A stretch of 33,524 bases of DNA from Gemmatimonadales bacterium. GTDB taxonomy: Bacteria; Gemmatimonadota; Gemmatimonadetes; Gemmatimonadales; GWC2-71-9. Under the pieces are notes generated by a model. The model was not told the DNA's origin. It worked only from the letters and a program-made list of their open reading frames with translations, and searched no databases. A program made the position numbers and the translations under genes. Each line of letters begins with the position of its first letter. The first letter of the stretch is position 1. Shown piece after piece: positions 25,453 through 33,524 of this stretch. Location: positions 109,194 through 142,717 of the forward strand of contig DATAOI010000102.1 in the NCBI GenBank assembly GCA_036265815.1. The letters run 5' to 3'.

Positions 25453-25476
25453 TAATCGCTGACTCAACCGATTAGA
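25453..25476 (-). promoter_or_regulatory. Candidate -10 box and inverted repeat before the ECF operon
   Basis: TAATCG (25453-25458) and CGATTA (25469-25474) form a perfect 6-bp inverted repeat with a 10-bp spacer. On the minus strand it overlaps TCTAAT (25476-25471), a five-of-six -10 match. It lies 24-47 bp before ATG 25429. It could be the operon promoter with an operator over the start site. No typical ECF GGAAC -35 box was seen. Confidence 0.4.
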
Positions 25477-25633
25477 TGATCACAGGCCCCGATTTGCTTA
25501 CGCGCCCTGGTGGCGCCTCCAATCGGGCGATCAATTGTAATTCCATCTCCCGATCCGCCGGCAGCCCCACGCCGGCAGCCCCAGTCCGTCGCGGGCAATT
25601 GACCTTCCGCCACCCCACCACGACATTGCCGCG

Positions 25634-26929
25634 ATGCCATCCACAGCGCCCGGCTACCGGGCCGCGGTTCGGCTGGGGGTCGCCCTGGGTTCTATCGCCG
25701 GGCTGTTCGACGATAAGCTGCGGACCGGCCACCGGGGACGCCGGGCGGCCCCAGCGCGGCTGAGCGAGTGGGCGCGCACCGGACGGGACCGCGGCCGCCC
25801 CCTCGTCTGGTTCCACGCGTCTTCGGTTGGTGAGGGGCTCCAGGCGGAAAGCGTCCTGCTGGAGCTCCGGCGCATGCGGCCCGACTGCCAGGTCGTCTAT
25901 ACCCACTTCAGTCCTTCGGCGGCCGGCCTGGCACGGCGCCTTCCCGTCGACGTCGCCGATTACCTGCCATACGATCTGCCCCGCGAAGTCGACCGCCTGC
26001 TGGCGGCGCTCGCTCCGACCCTCCTGGTGTTCTCCAAGCTGGACCTGTGGCCCGAGCTCGCCCTGGGGGCCGCTGCGCGGCGGATTCCGGTGGCCATTGT
26101 AGCGGGCACGGTGAGCCGGGGCAGCGGGCGGCTCCGCTGGCCGGCCCGGTCGCTGTTGGCGCCAGGCTATGCCGTGGTTCGCGCCGCAGCCGCCATCTCC
26201 CGCGAGGACGGAGAACGGCTGGCGCGGCTCGGCGTGCCGGAGGAGCGGATCCGCGTGTTGGGCGACCCTCGGTTCGACAGCGCGGCGGCCCGAGTGGCCG
26301 GCGTCGCGCCGGACGATCCGCTGCTGCGCTTCGGCCGAGAGGCCCCGACCCTGGTAGCGGGCTCCACCTGGGCGCCGGACGAGGCAGTGCTGCTCGCCGC
26401 CTTTGCCGCGGTTCGCGCCCACCGCGGAGACGCGCGCCTCATCCTGGTGCCCCACGAGCCGACGCCGGCTCACCTTGCGGCGGTGGAGCGCACGGTGGAG
26501 CGCGCCGGACTTCCCTTCCCTACCCGGCTGAGCGACGCCGACGGGCCGGTGCCGCTGCTGCTGGTGGATCGAGTCGGCATGCTCTCCACGCTCTACGGTG
26601 CCGGAACGATGGCCTACGTTGGAGGCGGGTTCGGGCGAGCCGGGCTGCATTCGGTGCTCGAGCCCGCGGCGTGGGATCTGCCGGTGGCCTTCGGCCCGCG
26701 CTGGCAGCAGAGCCGAGACGCGGAGCTGCTCCTGCACGACCGCGCCGCCATCGCGCTCGGCAGCCGGAGCGTGGCTGCCGCCGGCGTGGAGCTGGCGCGA
26801 GTCTGGGAGGGCTGGATGGCGGACGGGGCGGCGCGTGAGGCGCAGGGCCGCCGCGCGGGCGAGACCGTGACCAGAGGGTTGGGCGCCGCCCGGCACGCAG
26901 CCGAATGGCTGGCGGAGATTATTTCGTGA
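25634..26929 (+). CDS. waaA: 3-deoxy-D-manno-octulosonic acid (Kdo) transferase
   Basis: A 431-residue GT30 glycosyltransferase that adds Kdo to lipid IVA from CMP-Kdo at the inner membrane. N-terminal half: VWFHASSVGE (the catalytic Glu of the family lies in this motif), YTHFSPSA and YLPYDLP. C-terminal half: VAGSTWAPDE, LVPHEPTP, the nucleotide-sugar region YVGGGFGRAGLHSVLEPAAW and FGPRWQQS. Length is normal. ATG 25634 has no strong ribosome-binding sequence. It shows that the organism makes LPS. The 3' end overlaps the convergent lipoprotein gene by 11 bp. Confidence 0.96.
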   Translation: MPSTAPGYRAAVRLGVALGSIAGLFDDKLRTGHRGRRAAPARLSEWARTGRDRGRPLVWFHASSVGEGLQAESVLLELRRMRPDCQVVYTHFSPSAAGLARRLPVDVADYLPYDLPREVDRLLAALAPTLLVFSKLDLWPELALGAAARRIPVAIVAGTVSRGSGRLRWPARSLLAPGYAVVRAAAAISREDGERLARLGVPEERIRVLGDPRFDSAAARVAGVAPDDPLLRFGREAPTLVAGSTWAPDEAVLLAAFAAVRAHRGDARLILVPHEPTPAHLAAVERTVERAGLPFPTRLSDADGPVPLLLVDRVGMLSTLYGAGTMAYVGGGFGRAGLHSVLEPAAWDLPVAFGPRWQQSRDAELLLHDRAAIALGSRSVAAAGVELARVWEGWMADGAAREAQGRRAGETVTRGLGAARHAAEWLAEIIS

Positions 26930-27305
26930 CCACGCCCTCGAACGTCACCGATCGCGGCACGATGAGGCCGCCGGTGAGCAGGGTGATCAGCAGATCGGAG
27001 AACCGGCTGCGGACCCGGATCCTGACGTCCGCCAGCCCGCCGCCACCGCCGAGCTGGCCGGCCAACGCCTTCCGGAGCGATGGCTGCTTGAGGCGGGCGA
27101 TCCCCCAGAGTCCGAACACCGCCTTGCTGGTCAGCGTGAAGCGCTCACCCTGGGCTGGCTTGGCGGCCGCGGAGGCCAGGGTGGCGGGCACGCCGAGCGT
27201 GCTGGCGTCGAAGGTCTGGGCGCAGCCTCCCAGAGGGAGGGTGGAGAGCAGAAGGGCAACTGCAATGGATGCGTGGAGCGAGAGGTGGCCCGGACGGGCG
27301 CTCAC
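26919..27305 (-). CDS. Small lipoprotein, function unknown
   Basis: A 128-residue protein with a signal peptide and lipobox (LPLGGC, Cys28). The mature part has a Gly-rich turn (QLGGGGGLADV) and ends in FSDLLITLLTGGLIVPRSVTFEGVV. No family recognised. GTG 27305 overlaps the stop of the upstream beta-barrel-like gene by 4 bp (GTGA), so the two are translated together and the lipoprotein could accompany that protein in the outer membrane. The last 11 bp overlap waaA tail to tail. Confidence 0.72.
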   Translation of the reverse strand: MSARPGHLSLHASIAVALLLSTLPLGGCAQTFDASTLGVPATLASAAAKPAQGERFTLTSKAVFGLWGIARLKQPSLRKALAGQLGGGGGLADVRIRVRSRFSDLLITLLTGGLIVPRSVTFEGVVTK

Positions 27306-27979
27306 AGTCCGGGAACCCGGAACGTATAATGGGCCCCGAGGCCGAACACGCCCGGATGACTGGATCCGCCGGTGCGGTAATCGTAGGCGGCCTGGAGGCC
27401 GAGCCCGCTCAACAGATTGAACTCCAGCCCACCGCTCAGGGCGAACTTGGTCTCGGTGTCCGAGGCGCCGTTGAGCTTGGTCCGGGTGACATCCACCCGA
27501 GGCGCCAGCCACGGCTTGATGGCGAGCACCGGGTTGGGAATGGTGAGCGCGAAGCCGACCCCCACCGGAAAGTGCAGCACCGAAACCTCGTCGCTGGGGA
27601 GCAGGCCGTCCGGCTTCGCATAGCCCACGCCGCCCTGCAGGGTCACGCTGAGCGGCACCAGTGGCCCGCCGAATACCCGGAAGTTGCCGGTGGCCCCGAC
27701 CGAGGTCACGCTGCCGGCAGGCCCGTCCGGATTGAAGGTGGAGACTATAGCGGTGACGCCGAGCAGCCCGAATCCCGCACGCCCGGTGAGAGCGAGCGCC
27801 GTGCCTTTCCCGGCATCCGCATTGGGAAAGCCCACGTCCCCGTAGAGCCCGATCCCGCGCGCGATGCCGCTGTTGTACACCGGGATCCCCAGCACCTGGG
27901 CCCAGGCGGGCGAGGCGTCCACGGTCGTGCCGACCGAAATCACCAGGGTCAGGACGGCCGCGCACATCGATTGCCTCAT
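27302..27979 (-). CDS. Outer-membrane beta-barrel-like protein
   Basis: A 225-residue exported protein. The signal peptide ends near PAWAQ. The mature part is a series of alternating, Gly-rich amphipathic strands (GIARGIGLYGDVGF, LTGRAGFGLLGVTAIV, PVGVGFALTIPNPVL, LSGGLEFNLLSGLGLQAAYDYR, GVFGLGAHYTFRV), as expected of a small barrel. It lacks a strict terminal Phe (ends FRVPGL), so membrane insertion is not certain. GGAGG precedes ATG 27979 with good spacing. It is first of a two-gene operon with the lipoprotein and has its own candidate promoter at 28034-28063. Confidence 0.75.
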   Translation of the reverse strand: MRQSMCAAVLTLVISVGTTVDASPAWAQVLGIPVYNSGIARGIGLYGDVGFPNADAGKGTALALTGRAGFGLLGVTAIVSTFNPDGPAGSVTSVGATGNFRVFGGPLVPLSVTLQGGVGYAKPDGLLPSDEVSVLHFPVGVGFALTIPNPVLAIKPWLAPRVDVTRTKLNGASDTETKFALSGGLEFNLLSGLGLQAAYDYRTGGSSHPGVFGLGAHYTFRVPGL

Positions 27980-28033
27980 GCGTTTCCCTCCAGGAAATGC
28001 GGGATGCCGCCTGTGGGGTCCGAACGGCCGGGG

Positions 28034-28063
28034 AAGCTACTCGGACGCTCGGAGGGAAGTCAA
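28034..28063 (-). promoter_or_regulatory. Candidate promoter for the 27979 operon
   Basis: Minus-strand TTGACT (28063-28058) and TAGCTT (28039-28034) are separated by 18 bp. They come directly after the T-run of the upstream terminator, and about 55 bp before the ATG. A -35 match of five of six supports it; the -10 is weak. Confidence 0.45.
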
Positions 28064-28066
28064 CAC

Positions 28067-28102
28067 AAAAGCGCCCGGCCGCAGCGGGGTGCGGCCGGGC
28101 GC
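28067..28102 (-). terminator. Intrinsic terminator after the atp / barrel operon
   Basis: A perfect 13-bp GC-rich stem (28102-28090 with 28083-28071, arms GCGCCCGGCCGCA and complement) with a 6-base loop is followed on the minus strand by TTTT. It lies 20 bp after the stop of the 28122 gene and probably ends the atpAGDC-barrel transcript. Confidence 0.9.
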
Positions 28103-28121
28103 CCGAGCGCCGCCGGAAGGG

Positions 28122-28739
28122 TCAGCGGATGTAGGCCAACGAGATGGCCACGCCCTCGATATCGCCGATGCCGCCGCTCACCCTGAGTGCGAGATCCTCG
28201 CTGAACCGGACGTCCACCCCGAGCCCGAGGGCCGCGTCCACGTCGCTGTCGCCACCGCCGAACCTCGGCACCAGGACCGGGTGGACGTAGGGCACGAAGG
28301 TGGTGTTGGAGCCCTCGAGATTGAACCGCCGGCCCAGGCTGATGCCGATCGGGATGTAGTAGGCGTCGTTGCCGTCGCCCACATTAGCGCCGATGCCCAG
28401 GGTCAGCGCACCGTCCAGCGGAAAGCTCTCGCTGTAGGTGAGGATCTGGGTGCGGAGGTCCCCACCGATCAGGTAGCGGGTGCCGGCGGACCCGTTGAGG
28501 TCCTCGAAGCCGCCCCGGATGCTGAGATCGTAGGGCCCATGCCCGTAGCGGTAGAACCCCTCCAGCGCAAAGCTCACGCCCTCACCCGGATCGGAGAACG
28601 ACGCGCCCAGCTCATGAGTGGTGAATGTCCGGTACGGCGCCTTGAACACCGGCGTGCCGGTTTCCTGCGCGGACGACGTGCTCGCGGCTCCCGCCAGCAG
28701 GGCCACCACGAGGAACCCAACGCAGCAGCTACGCAGCAT
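28122..28739 (-). CDS. Outer-membrane beta-barrel-like protein overlapping atpC
   Basis: A 205-residue exported protein. The signal peptide ends near STSSAQ. The rest shows alternating amphipathic strands (VSFALEGFYRYGHGPYDLSI, LTLGIGANVGDG, AYYIPIGISLGRRF, ALGLGVDVRFSEDLALRV, GVAISLAYIR), a plausible 8-10 strand barrel. ATG 28739 is chosen over an upstream in-frame start because AAGGAG sits six bases before it; both that site and the start lie inside the end of atpC, giving an 11-bp overlap. It is probably transcribed with the F1-ATPase genes, which is an unusual pairing, and is followed by a strong terminator. Confidence 0.78.
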   Translation of the reverse strand: MLRSCCVGFLVVALLAGAASTSSAQETGTPVFKAPYRTFTTHELGASFSDPGEGVSFALEGFYRYGHGPYDLSIRGGFEDLNGSAGTRYLIGGDLRTQILTYSESFPLDGALTLGIGANVGDGNDAYYIPIGISLGRRFNLEGSNTTFVPYVHPVLVPRFGGGDSDVDAALGLGVDVRFSEDLALRVSGGIGDIEGVAISLAYIR

Positions 28740-28988
28740 GAGCGTCTCCTTGTACGTGTTCGGCGACCACCCGCACTCGATTGTCCACGACCTGGAGGAA
28801 CCCACCTCGAACCACGAAACGGCTGACGGTGCCCCCCTGGCGCACGGTCAGCGTTCCCTCTCCCAACAGCGTCATGAACGGCGCGTGGTTCGGCAGGATG
28901 CCGACTTCTCCATCGAAGGCGGGCGCGACCACCGCGTCCGCTTCCCCGTCGAACATAGCCGCCTCGGGGGAGATGACCGTGACATGCA

Positions 28989-28989
<1 letters not shown>
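28729..28989 (-). CDS. atpC: F1-ATPase epsilon subunit (short form)
   Basis: An 86-residue epsilon subunit consisting of the N-terminal beta-sandwich only (MHVTVISPEAAMFDGEADAV, DGEVGILPNHAPFMTLLGEG, FVVRGGFLQVVDNRVRVVAE). The C-terminal two-helix domain of ~50 residues that in E. coli and Bacillus can inhibit ATP hydrolysis is absent; the frame ends at TAG just after the sandwich. Short epsilon forms occur in other phyla, so this need not be damage. ATG overlaps the atpD stop by one base, and the 3' end contains the ribosome-binding site and start of the next gene. Confidence 0.92.
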
Positions 28990-30623
<1,634 letters not shown>

Positions 30624-31502
30624 CTATCCCTGCAACGCCGCTGCCCCGCCGACGATTTCCGCGATCTCCTGGGTGATCTGCGCCTGTCGCTGCCGGTTGT
30701 AGGTCCGCTTGAGCAGTTCCAGGATCTCCCCTGCGTTGTCCGTGGCATTCTTCATCGCCGTGCGCCGGGCCCCGTGCTCCCCCGCTGCCGTCTCCACCAA
30801 ACCGCGGTAGACCGCGTTCCGCACGTAGAGCGGCAGCAGCTGCTCCAGGATCGCGTCGGCACTGGGCGCCAGGATGTAGTCCCGCGCGGGTTTGTCCGAG
30901 GCCGGCGCCTCGACCGGGAGGATTCGCACAGTGGCGGGCGGGGTCTGCAGCGCGCTCACGAAGCGGGCCTGCACCAGATCCACGCTCGCCAGCTCCCCCG
31001 CGGCGTAGGCCCGGATGAGCGGCTCGACGATCTCGGCCGCATGCTCGGCGGTGGGACGGTCACCGATGTCCACCCGCTCCGCGGCGAGCTTCCGGCCCAG
31101 GTAGCGGAAGAAGCCGATCCCCTTCTTGCCGATCGCGTGGAGCTCGACCGTGTGGCCCTCGGCCTCCAGCGCCTCGATCCGGCGGCGGGCTTCCTTGATG
31201 AGATTGGCGTTGAACCCGCCGGCCAGCCCGCGGTTGGAGGTCAGCAGGATCACCGCCGCCCGTTTGGGCCCACCCTTGGCCGGCGGCGCCGGGCGGCGGA
31301 GGAGCGGGAACCGCTCGGCCAGCTCCGCCGTGATCAGATCGGAGATCACCTGCCGCAGCGCCTCGGCGTAGGGCCGGGCGGCCACGACCCGATCCTGCGC
31401 CCGCTTGAGCTTCGACGTGGCCACCAGCTCCATCGTCTTGGTGATCTTCCTGGTGTTCTGGACGGAGCGGATCCGTCCTTTGAGCTGCCGGCTCTTGGCC
31501 AT
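30624..31502 (-). CDS. atpG: F1-ATPase gamma subunit
   Basis: A 292-residue central-stalk subunit, one copy per F1, transmitting rotation between F0 and the catalytic sites. The N-terminal helix has RQLKGRIRSVQNTRKITKTM and ELVATSKLKRAQ. The middle has the Rossmann-like AVILLTSNRGLAGGFN. The C-terminal helix has ARRTAMKNATDNAGEI and YNRQRQAQITQEIAEIVGGA. ATG 31502 overlaps the atpA stop (TAATG). The frame stays open upstream inside atpA and is not used. The stop is followed by the inverted-repeat element. Confidence 0.97.
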   Translation of the reverse strand: MAKSRQLKGRIRSVQNTRKITKTMELVATSKLKRAQDRVVAARPYAEALRQVISDLITAELAERFPLLRRPAPPAKGGPKRAAVILLTSNRGLAGGFNANLIKEARRRIEALEAEGHTVELHAIGKKGIGFFRYLGRKLAAERVDIGDRPTAEHAAEIVEPLIRAYAAGELASVDLVQARFVSALQTPPATVRILPVEAPASDKPARDYILAPSADAILEQLLPLYVRNAVYRGLVETAAGEHGARRTAMKNATDNAGEILELLKRTYNRQRQAQITQEIAEIVGGAAALQG

Positions 31503-33079
31503 TACTCGGCGACGAAGAGCGGCTTGAAGGCGGCGATCGCGGCCTTGAGGCGGCCGGTGAGATCGTCGTCCAGCGCCCGCTTGGTGCGGATGTCGGTCAG
31601 GATGGCGGGCTGCGAGGCCTCGAGATAATCGAGGAAGTCGCGCTCCCATTGGCGAATGTGCGGGACCTGCACCTCATCCAGATGGCCGTTGGTCACGGCG
31701 TAGATGATGGCCACCTGCCGCTCCACCGGGACCGGATCGTACTGGGGCTGCTTGAGCACCTCGACCAGCCGTGCGCCCCGGGCAAGCTGCCGCTGGGTGG
31801 CCGCATCGAGGTCCGAGCCGAACTGGGCGAACGCCTCGAGCTCCCGGTACTGGGCCAGGGAGAGGCGGAGCGGCCCGGCCACCTGCTTCATCGCCTTGAT
31901 CTGCGCGTTGCCGCCCACCCGGCTTACGCTGATGCCGGCGTCCACCGCGGGGCGCACGTTGGAGTAGAAGAGATCGGTGGTGAGGAAGATCTGGCCGTCG
32001 GTGATGGAGATGACGTTGGTGGGGATGTACGCCGACACGTCGCCCGCCTGGGTCTCGATGATCGGCAGCGCGGTCAGCGAGCCGCCCGGCTTCTTGATCC
32101 GGGTGTCGAGCTTCACCACGTCCGGATTCTCGCTGATCTTGGCGGCGCGCTCCAGCAGCCTGCTGTGGAGGTAGAAGACGTCGCCCGGATAGGCTTCCCG
32201 GCCGGGCGGCCGGCGCAGGATGAGCGAGAGCTGGCGGTACGCCGCCGCCTGCTTGGAGAGGTCGTCGTACACGCAGAGCGTGGCCTTCCCCTCCTCATAC
32301 ATGAAATACTCGGCGATGGCGCAACCGGTGTACGGCGCGATGTACTGCAGCGGCGCCGGGTCCGATGCCGAGGCCACCACCACGATGGTATAGTCCATCG
32401 AGCCGGCCTGTTTGAGCCGTTCCACCACCGTGGCCACCGTGGAGCGCTTCTGGCCGATCGCCACGTACACGCAGACGACGCCGGCGCCCTTCTGGTTGAT
32501 GATGGTGTCCACCGCGATGGCCGTCTTGCCGGTGCCCCGGTCGCCGATGATCAGCTCCCGCTGGCCGCGGCCGATCGGGATCATCGCGTCGATCGCCTTG
32601 ATGCCGGTCTGGAGCGGCTCCTTCACCGGCTGCCGGACGATGATGCCCGGCGCGACCATCTCGACCTGGCGGGTCTTGCTGCTCTGGATGGCGCCCCGGC
32701 CGTCCACCGGCCGGCCCAGCGCGTCTACCACCCGCCCCAGCATGGCCGGCCCCACCGGCACCTCGAGCAGGCGGCCGGTGCGGCGCACCGAATCGCCTTC
32801 CTTGAGCTTGAGGTAGTCGCCCATGATGGCGGCGCCGACGTTGTCCTCCTCCAGGTTCAACACCAGCCCGGTCACCACGTCGCCCGACTCCTGCGCGGTG
32901 AACTCGAGCATCTCGCTCGCGATCGCGGACTGGAGCCCGTAGATGCGGGCCACGCCGTCGCGAACCTCCAGCACCGTGCCCACCTCGGACACATCGGTGG
33001 TGCTGAGATCGGCGGCCGCAATTTCCCGGAGCAGGATGTCCTTCAGTTCGCCCGGACGAAGGATAGAGTCAGTGGCCAT
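31502..33079 (-). CDS. atpA: F1-ATPase alpha subunit
   Basis: A 525-residue regulatory nucleotide-binding subunit, three per F1. The N terminus contains the [19 protein letters not shown] barrel region. The Walker A motif is GDRGTGKT (179-186). The Walker B region is [10 protein letters not shown], and [20 protein letters not shown] and [18 protein letters not shown] follow, then a normal C-terminal helical domain. ATG 33079 has only a poor ribosome-binding sequence. It is first in the operon atpA-atpG-atpD-atpC; atpH (delta), which usually precedes atpA, is absent, and a regulator gene lies upstream instead. A candidate operator lies 43-60 bp upstream. Confidence 0.98.
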   Translation of the reverse strand: MATDSILRPGELKDILLREIAAADLSTTDVSEVGTVLEVRDGVARIYGLQSAIASEMLEFTAQESGDVVTGLVLNLEEDNVGAAIMGDYLKLKEGDSVRRTGRLLEVPVGPAMLGRVVDALGRPVDGRGAIQSSKTRQVEMVAPGIIVRQPVKEPLQTGIKAIDAMIPIGRGQRELIIGDRGTGKTAIAVDTIINQKGAGVVCVYVAIGQKRSTVATVVERLKQAGSMDYTIVVVASASDPAPLQYIAPYTGCAIAEYFMYEEGKATLCVYDDLSKQAAAYRQLSLILRRPPGREAYPGDVFYLHSRLLERAAKISENPDVVKLDTRIKKPGGSLTALPIIETQAGDVSAYIPTNVISITDGQIFLTTDLFYSNVRPAVDAGISVSRVGGNAQIKAMKQVAGPLRLSLAQYRELEAFAQFGSDLDAATQRQLARGARLVEVLKQPQYDPVPVERQVAIIYAVTNGHLDEVQVPHIRQWERDFLDYLEASQPAILTDIRTKRALDDDLTGRLKAAIAAFKPLFVAE

Positions 33080-33121
33080 GAGGTCAGACGCCTGGCTGAA
33101 AGGTTCAGGTCGGTGAAAGGC

Positions 33122-33139
33122 TTGTGAAAATAATCACAA
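33122..33139. promoter_or_regulatory. Perfect CRP-family-like palindrome upstream of atpA
   Basis: TTGTGA (33122-33127) and TCACAA (33134-33139) form a perfect inverted repeat with a 6-base AT spacer, containing TGTGA-N6-TCACA, the classic CRP-type half-site layout. On the minus strand it overlaps a candidate -10 (TATTTT, 33132-33127) whose partial -35 TTGCCC lies at 33156-33151. Binding there would be expected to repress; with another promoter it could activate. Confidence 0.55.
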
Positions 33140-33148
33140 TAGGCGGAG

Positions 33149-33188
33149 CCGGGCAAGAGTATCGCCCGGAAGCCCTACAAGATAGGGC
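33149..33188. other. Two small hairpins between the AraC-type gene and atpA
   Basis: CCGGGC/GCCCGG (33149-33154 with 33164-33169) and GCCCTA/TAGGGC (33172-33177 with 33183-33188) are perfect 6-bp inverted repeats. They lie about 50 bp after the regulator stop and could help end its transcript; no T-tract follows. Confidence 0.35.
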
Positions 33189-33236
33189 GGCGGCGACCGC
33201 AGGGCACCATCCCGGCTCGCCGGGGTGACCCAGACG

Positions 33237-33524
33237 TCACATCCGGCTTCTGGTGTTCCCCCGGACGAACGCCGCCAGCACCCCTCGGGGACCGAGCCCG
33301 CCCAGCCCGCTGGTCGGCACGTTCGCGATGCGGCGGGCGGTCCCGCTCAGGTGGCTGGCGGAGGCGAAATGGAGGATCCGGACCACGGTGGGAATCGAGT
33401 AGCCCGGGTTGGCCAATAGCTGGGCCGCGCAGGCGACCCGGGTCAGATCGATCACGCGCTTGAGGTTGGGGGCGCCGCCGGCGCCGAACTGGCGGGAGAG
33501 GTGCTCCCGGCTCACCCGGAGCCG
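33237..33524 (-). CDS. AraC-type transcriptional regulator, C-terminal part
   Basis: Cut by the right edge of the window; the frame is open to the last base. About 95 C-terminal residues are visible and form an AraC/XylS double helix-turn-helix: LRVSREHLSRQFGAGG as the first recognition helix region, RVACAAQLLANPGYSIPTVV as the linker, and VRILHFASASHLSGTARRI as the second. The N-terminal ligand or partner domain is outside. A short disordered tail follows. It is encoded upstream of atpA on the same strand, 157 bp apart; whether it regulates atp cannot be judged. Confidence 0.82.
   Translation of the reverse strand, partial: RLRVSREHLSRQFGAGGAPNLKRVIDLTRVACAAQLLANPGYSIPTVVRILHFASASHLSGTARRIANVPTSGLGGLGPRGVLAAFVRGNTRSRM

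Overview
The window is a gene-dense, high-GC stretch of chromosome with almost entirely housekeeping content. waaA (Kdo transfer to lipid A), beta-barrel-like secreted proteins and several lipobox proteins indicate a diderm, LPS-type bacterium. Gene style, GTG starts, 1-4 bp stop/start overlaps and low-complexity secreted proteins fit Gemmatimonadota. That placement is inference from gene content; no search was run.

Layout: 1-3708 (+) is a lipoate block: the end of a 2-oxo-acid dehydrogenase E2, lpdA, a small membrane protein, lipB and a cytosolic sulfite-oxidase-like molybdoenzyme, most of them nearly touching or overlapping. 3772-9151 holds an unrecognised protein, an M20 peptidase (-), a D[S/T][S/T]-rich secreted protein (+), a shared bidirectional hairpin, and a two-gene (-) metallopeptidase unit (secreted HExxH lipoprotein plus membrane-anchored aminopeptidase). 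9226-18118 (+) is a core block: hisIE, dnaE, accA, a PSP1/RicT-like protein, metG and an M23 murein-hydrolase-like protein. 18281-20409 (-) is a tightly overlapping TPM / nucleotidyltransferase / LemA operon. It is divergent from, and overlaps head-to-head with, a lipoprotein plus DsbA-like pair (20391-21787).

21814-25429 (-) carries an ECF sigma-factor operon (exported protein, sigma factor, zinc-finger anti-sigma, DUF4097-like adhesin-fold protein). After it comes a promoter-leader-terminator arrangement that ends four bases before a CPBP membrane protease. 25634-26929 (+) is waaA, overlapping tail-to-tail with a small lipoprotein. 26919-28739 (-) are secreted or outer-membrane-like proteins separated by a strong terminator. 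28729-33079 (-) is an F1-ATPase operon in the order atpA-atpG-atpD-atpC without atpH or F0 genes; its epsilon subunit is short. The window ends in a truncated AraC-type regulator.

The items most worth a second look are not genes. (i) Two copies of an intergenic inverted-repeat element built from GGTAAGG-like units (18119-18281 and about 30488-30620) lie in opposite orientations; one sits between atpG and atpD. (ii) A perfect TGTGA-N6-TCACA palindrome lies upstream of atpA. (iii) The leader before the CPBP gene combines a good -10 box, an 11-base Shine-Dalgarno match and a perfect intrinsic terminator just before the start codon. No CRISPR array, tRNA, rRNA, insertion sequence or prophage was seen. 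There is no gene-free stretch over 300 bases.
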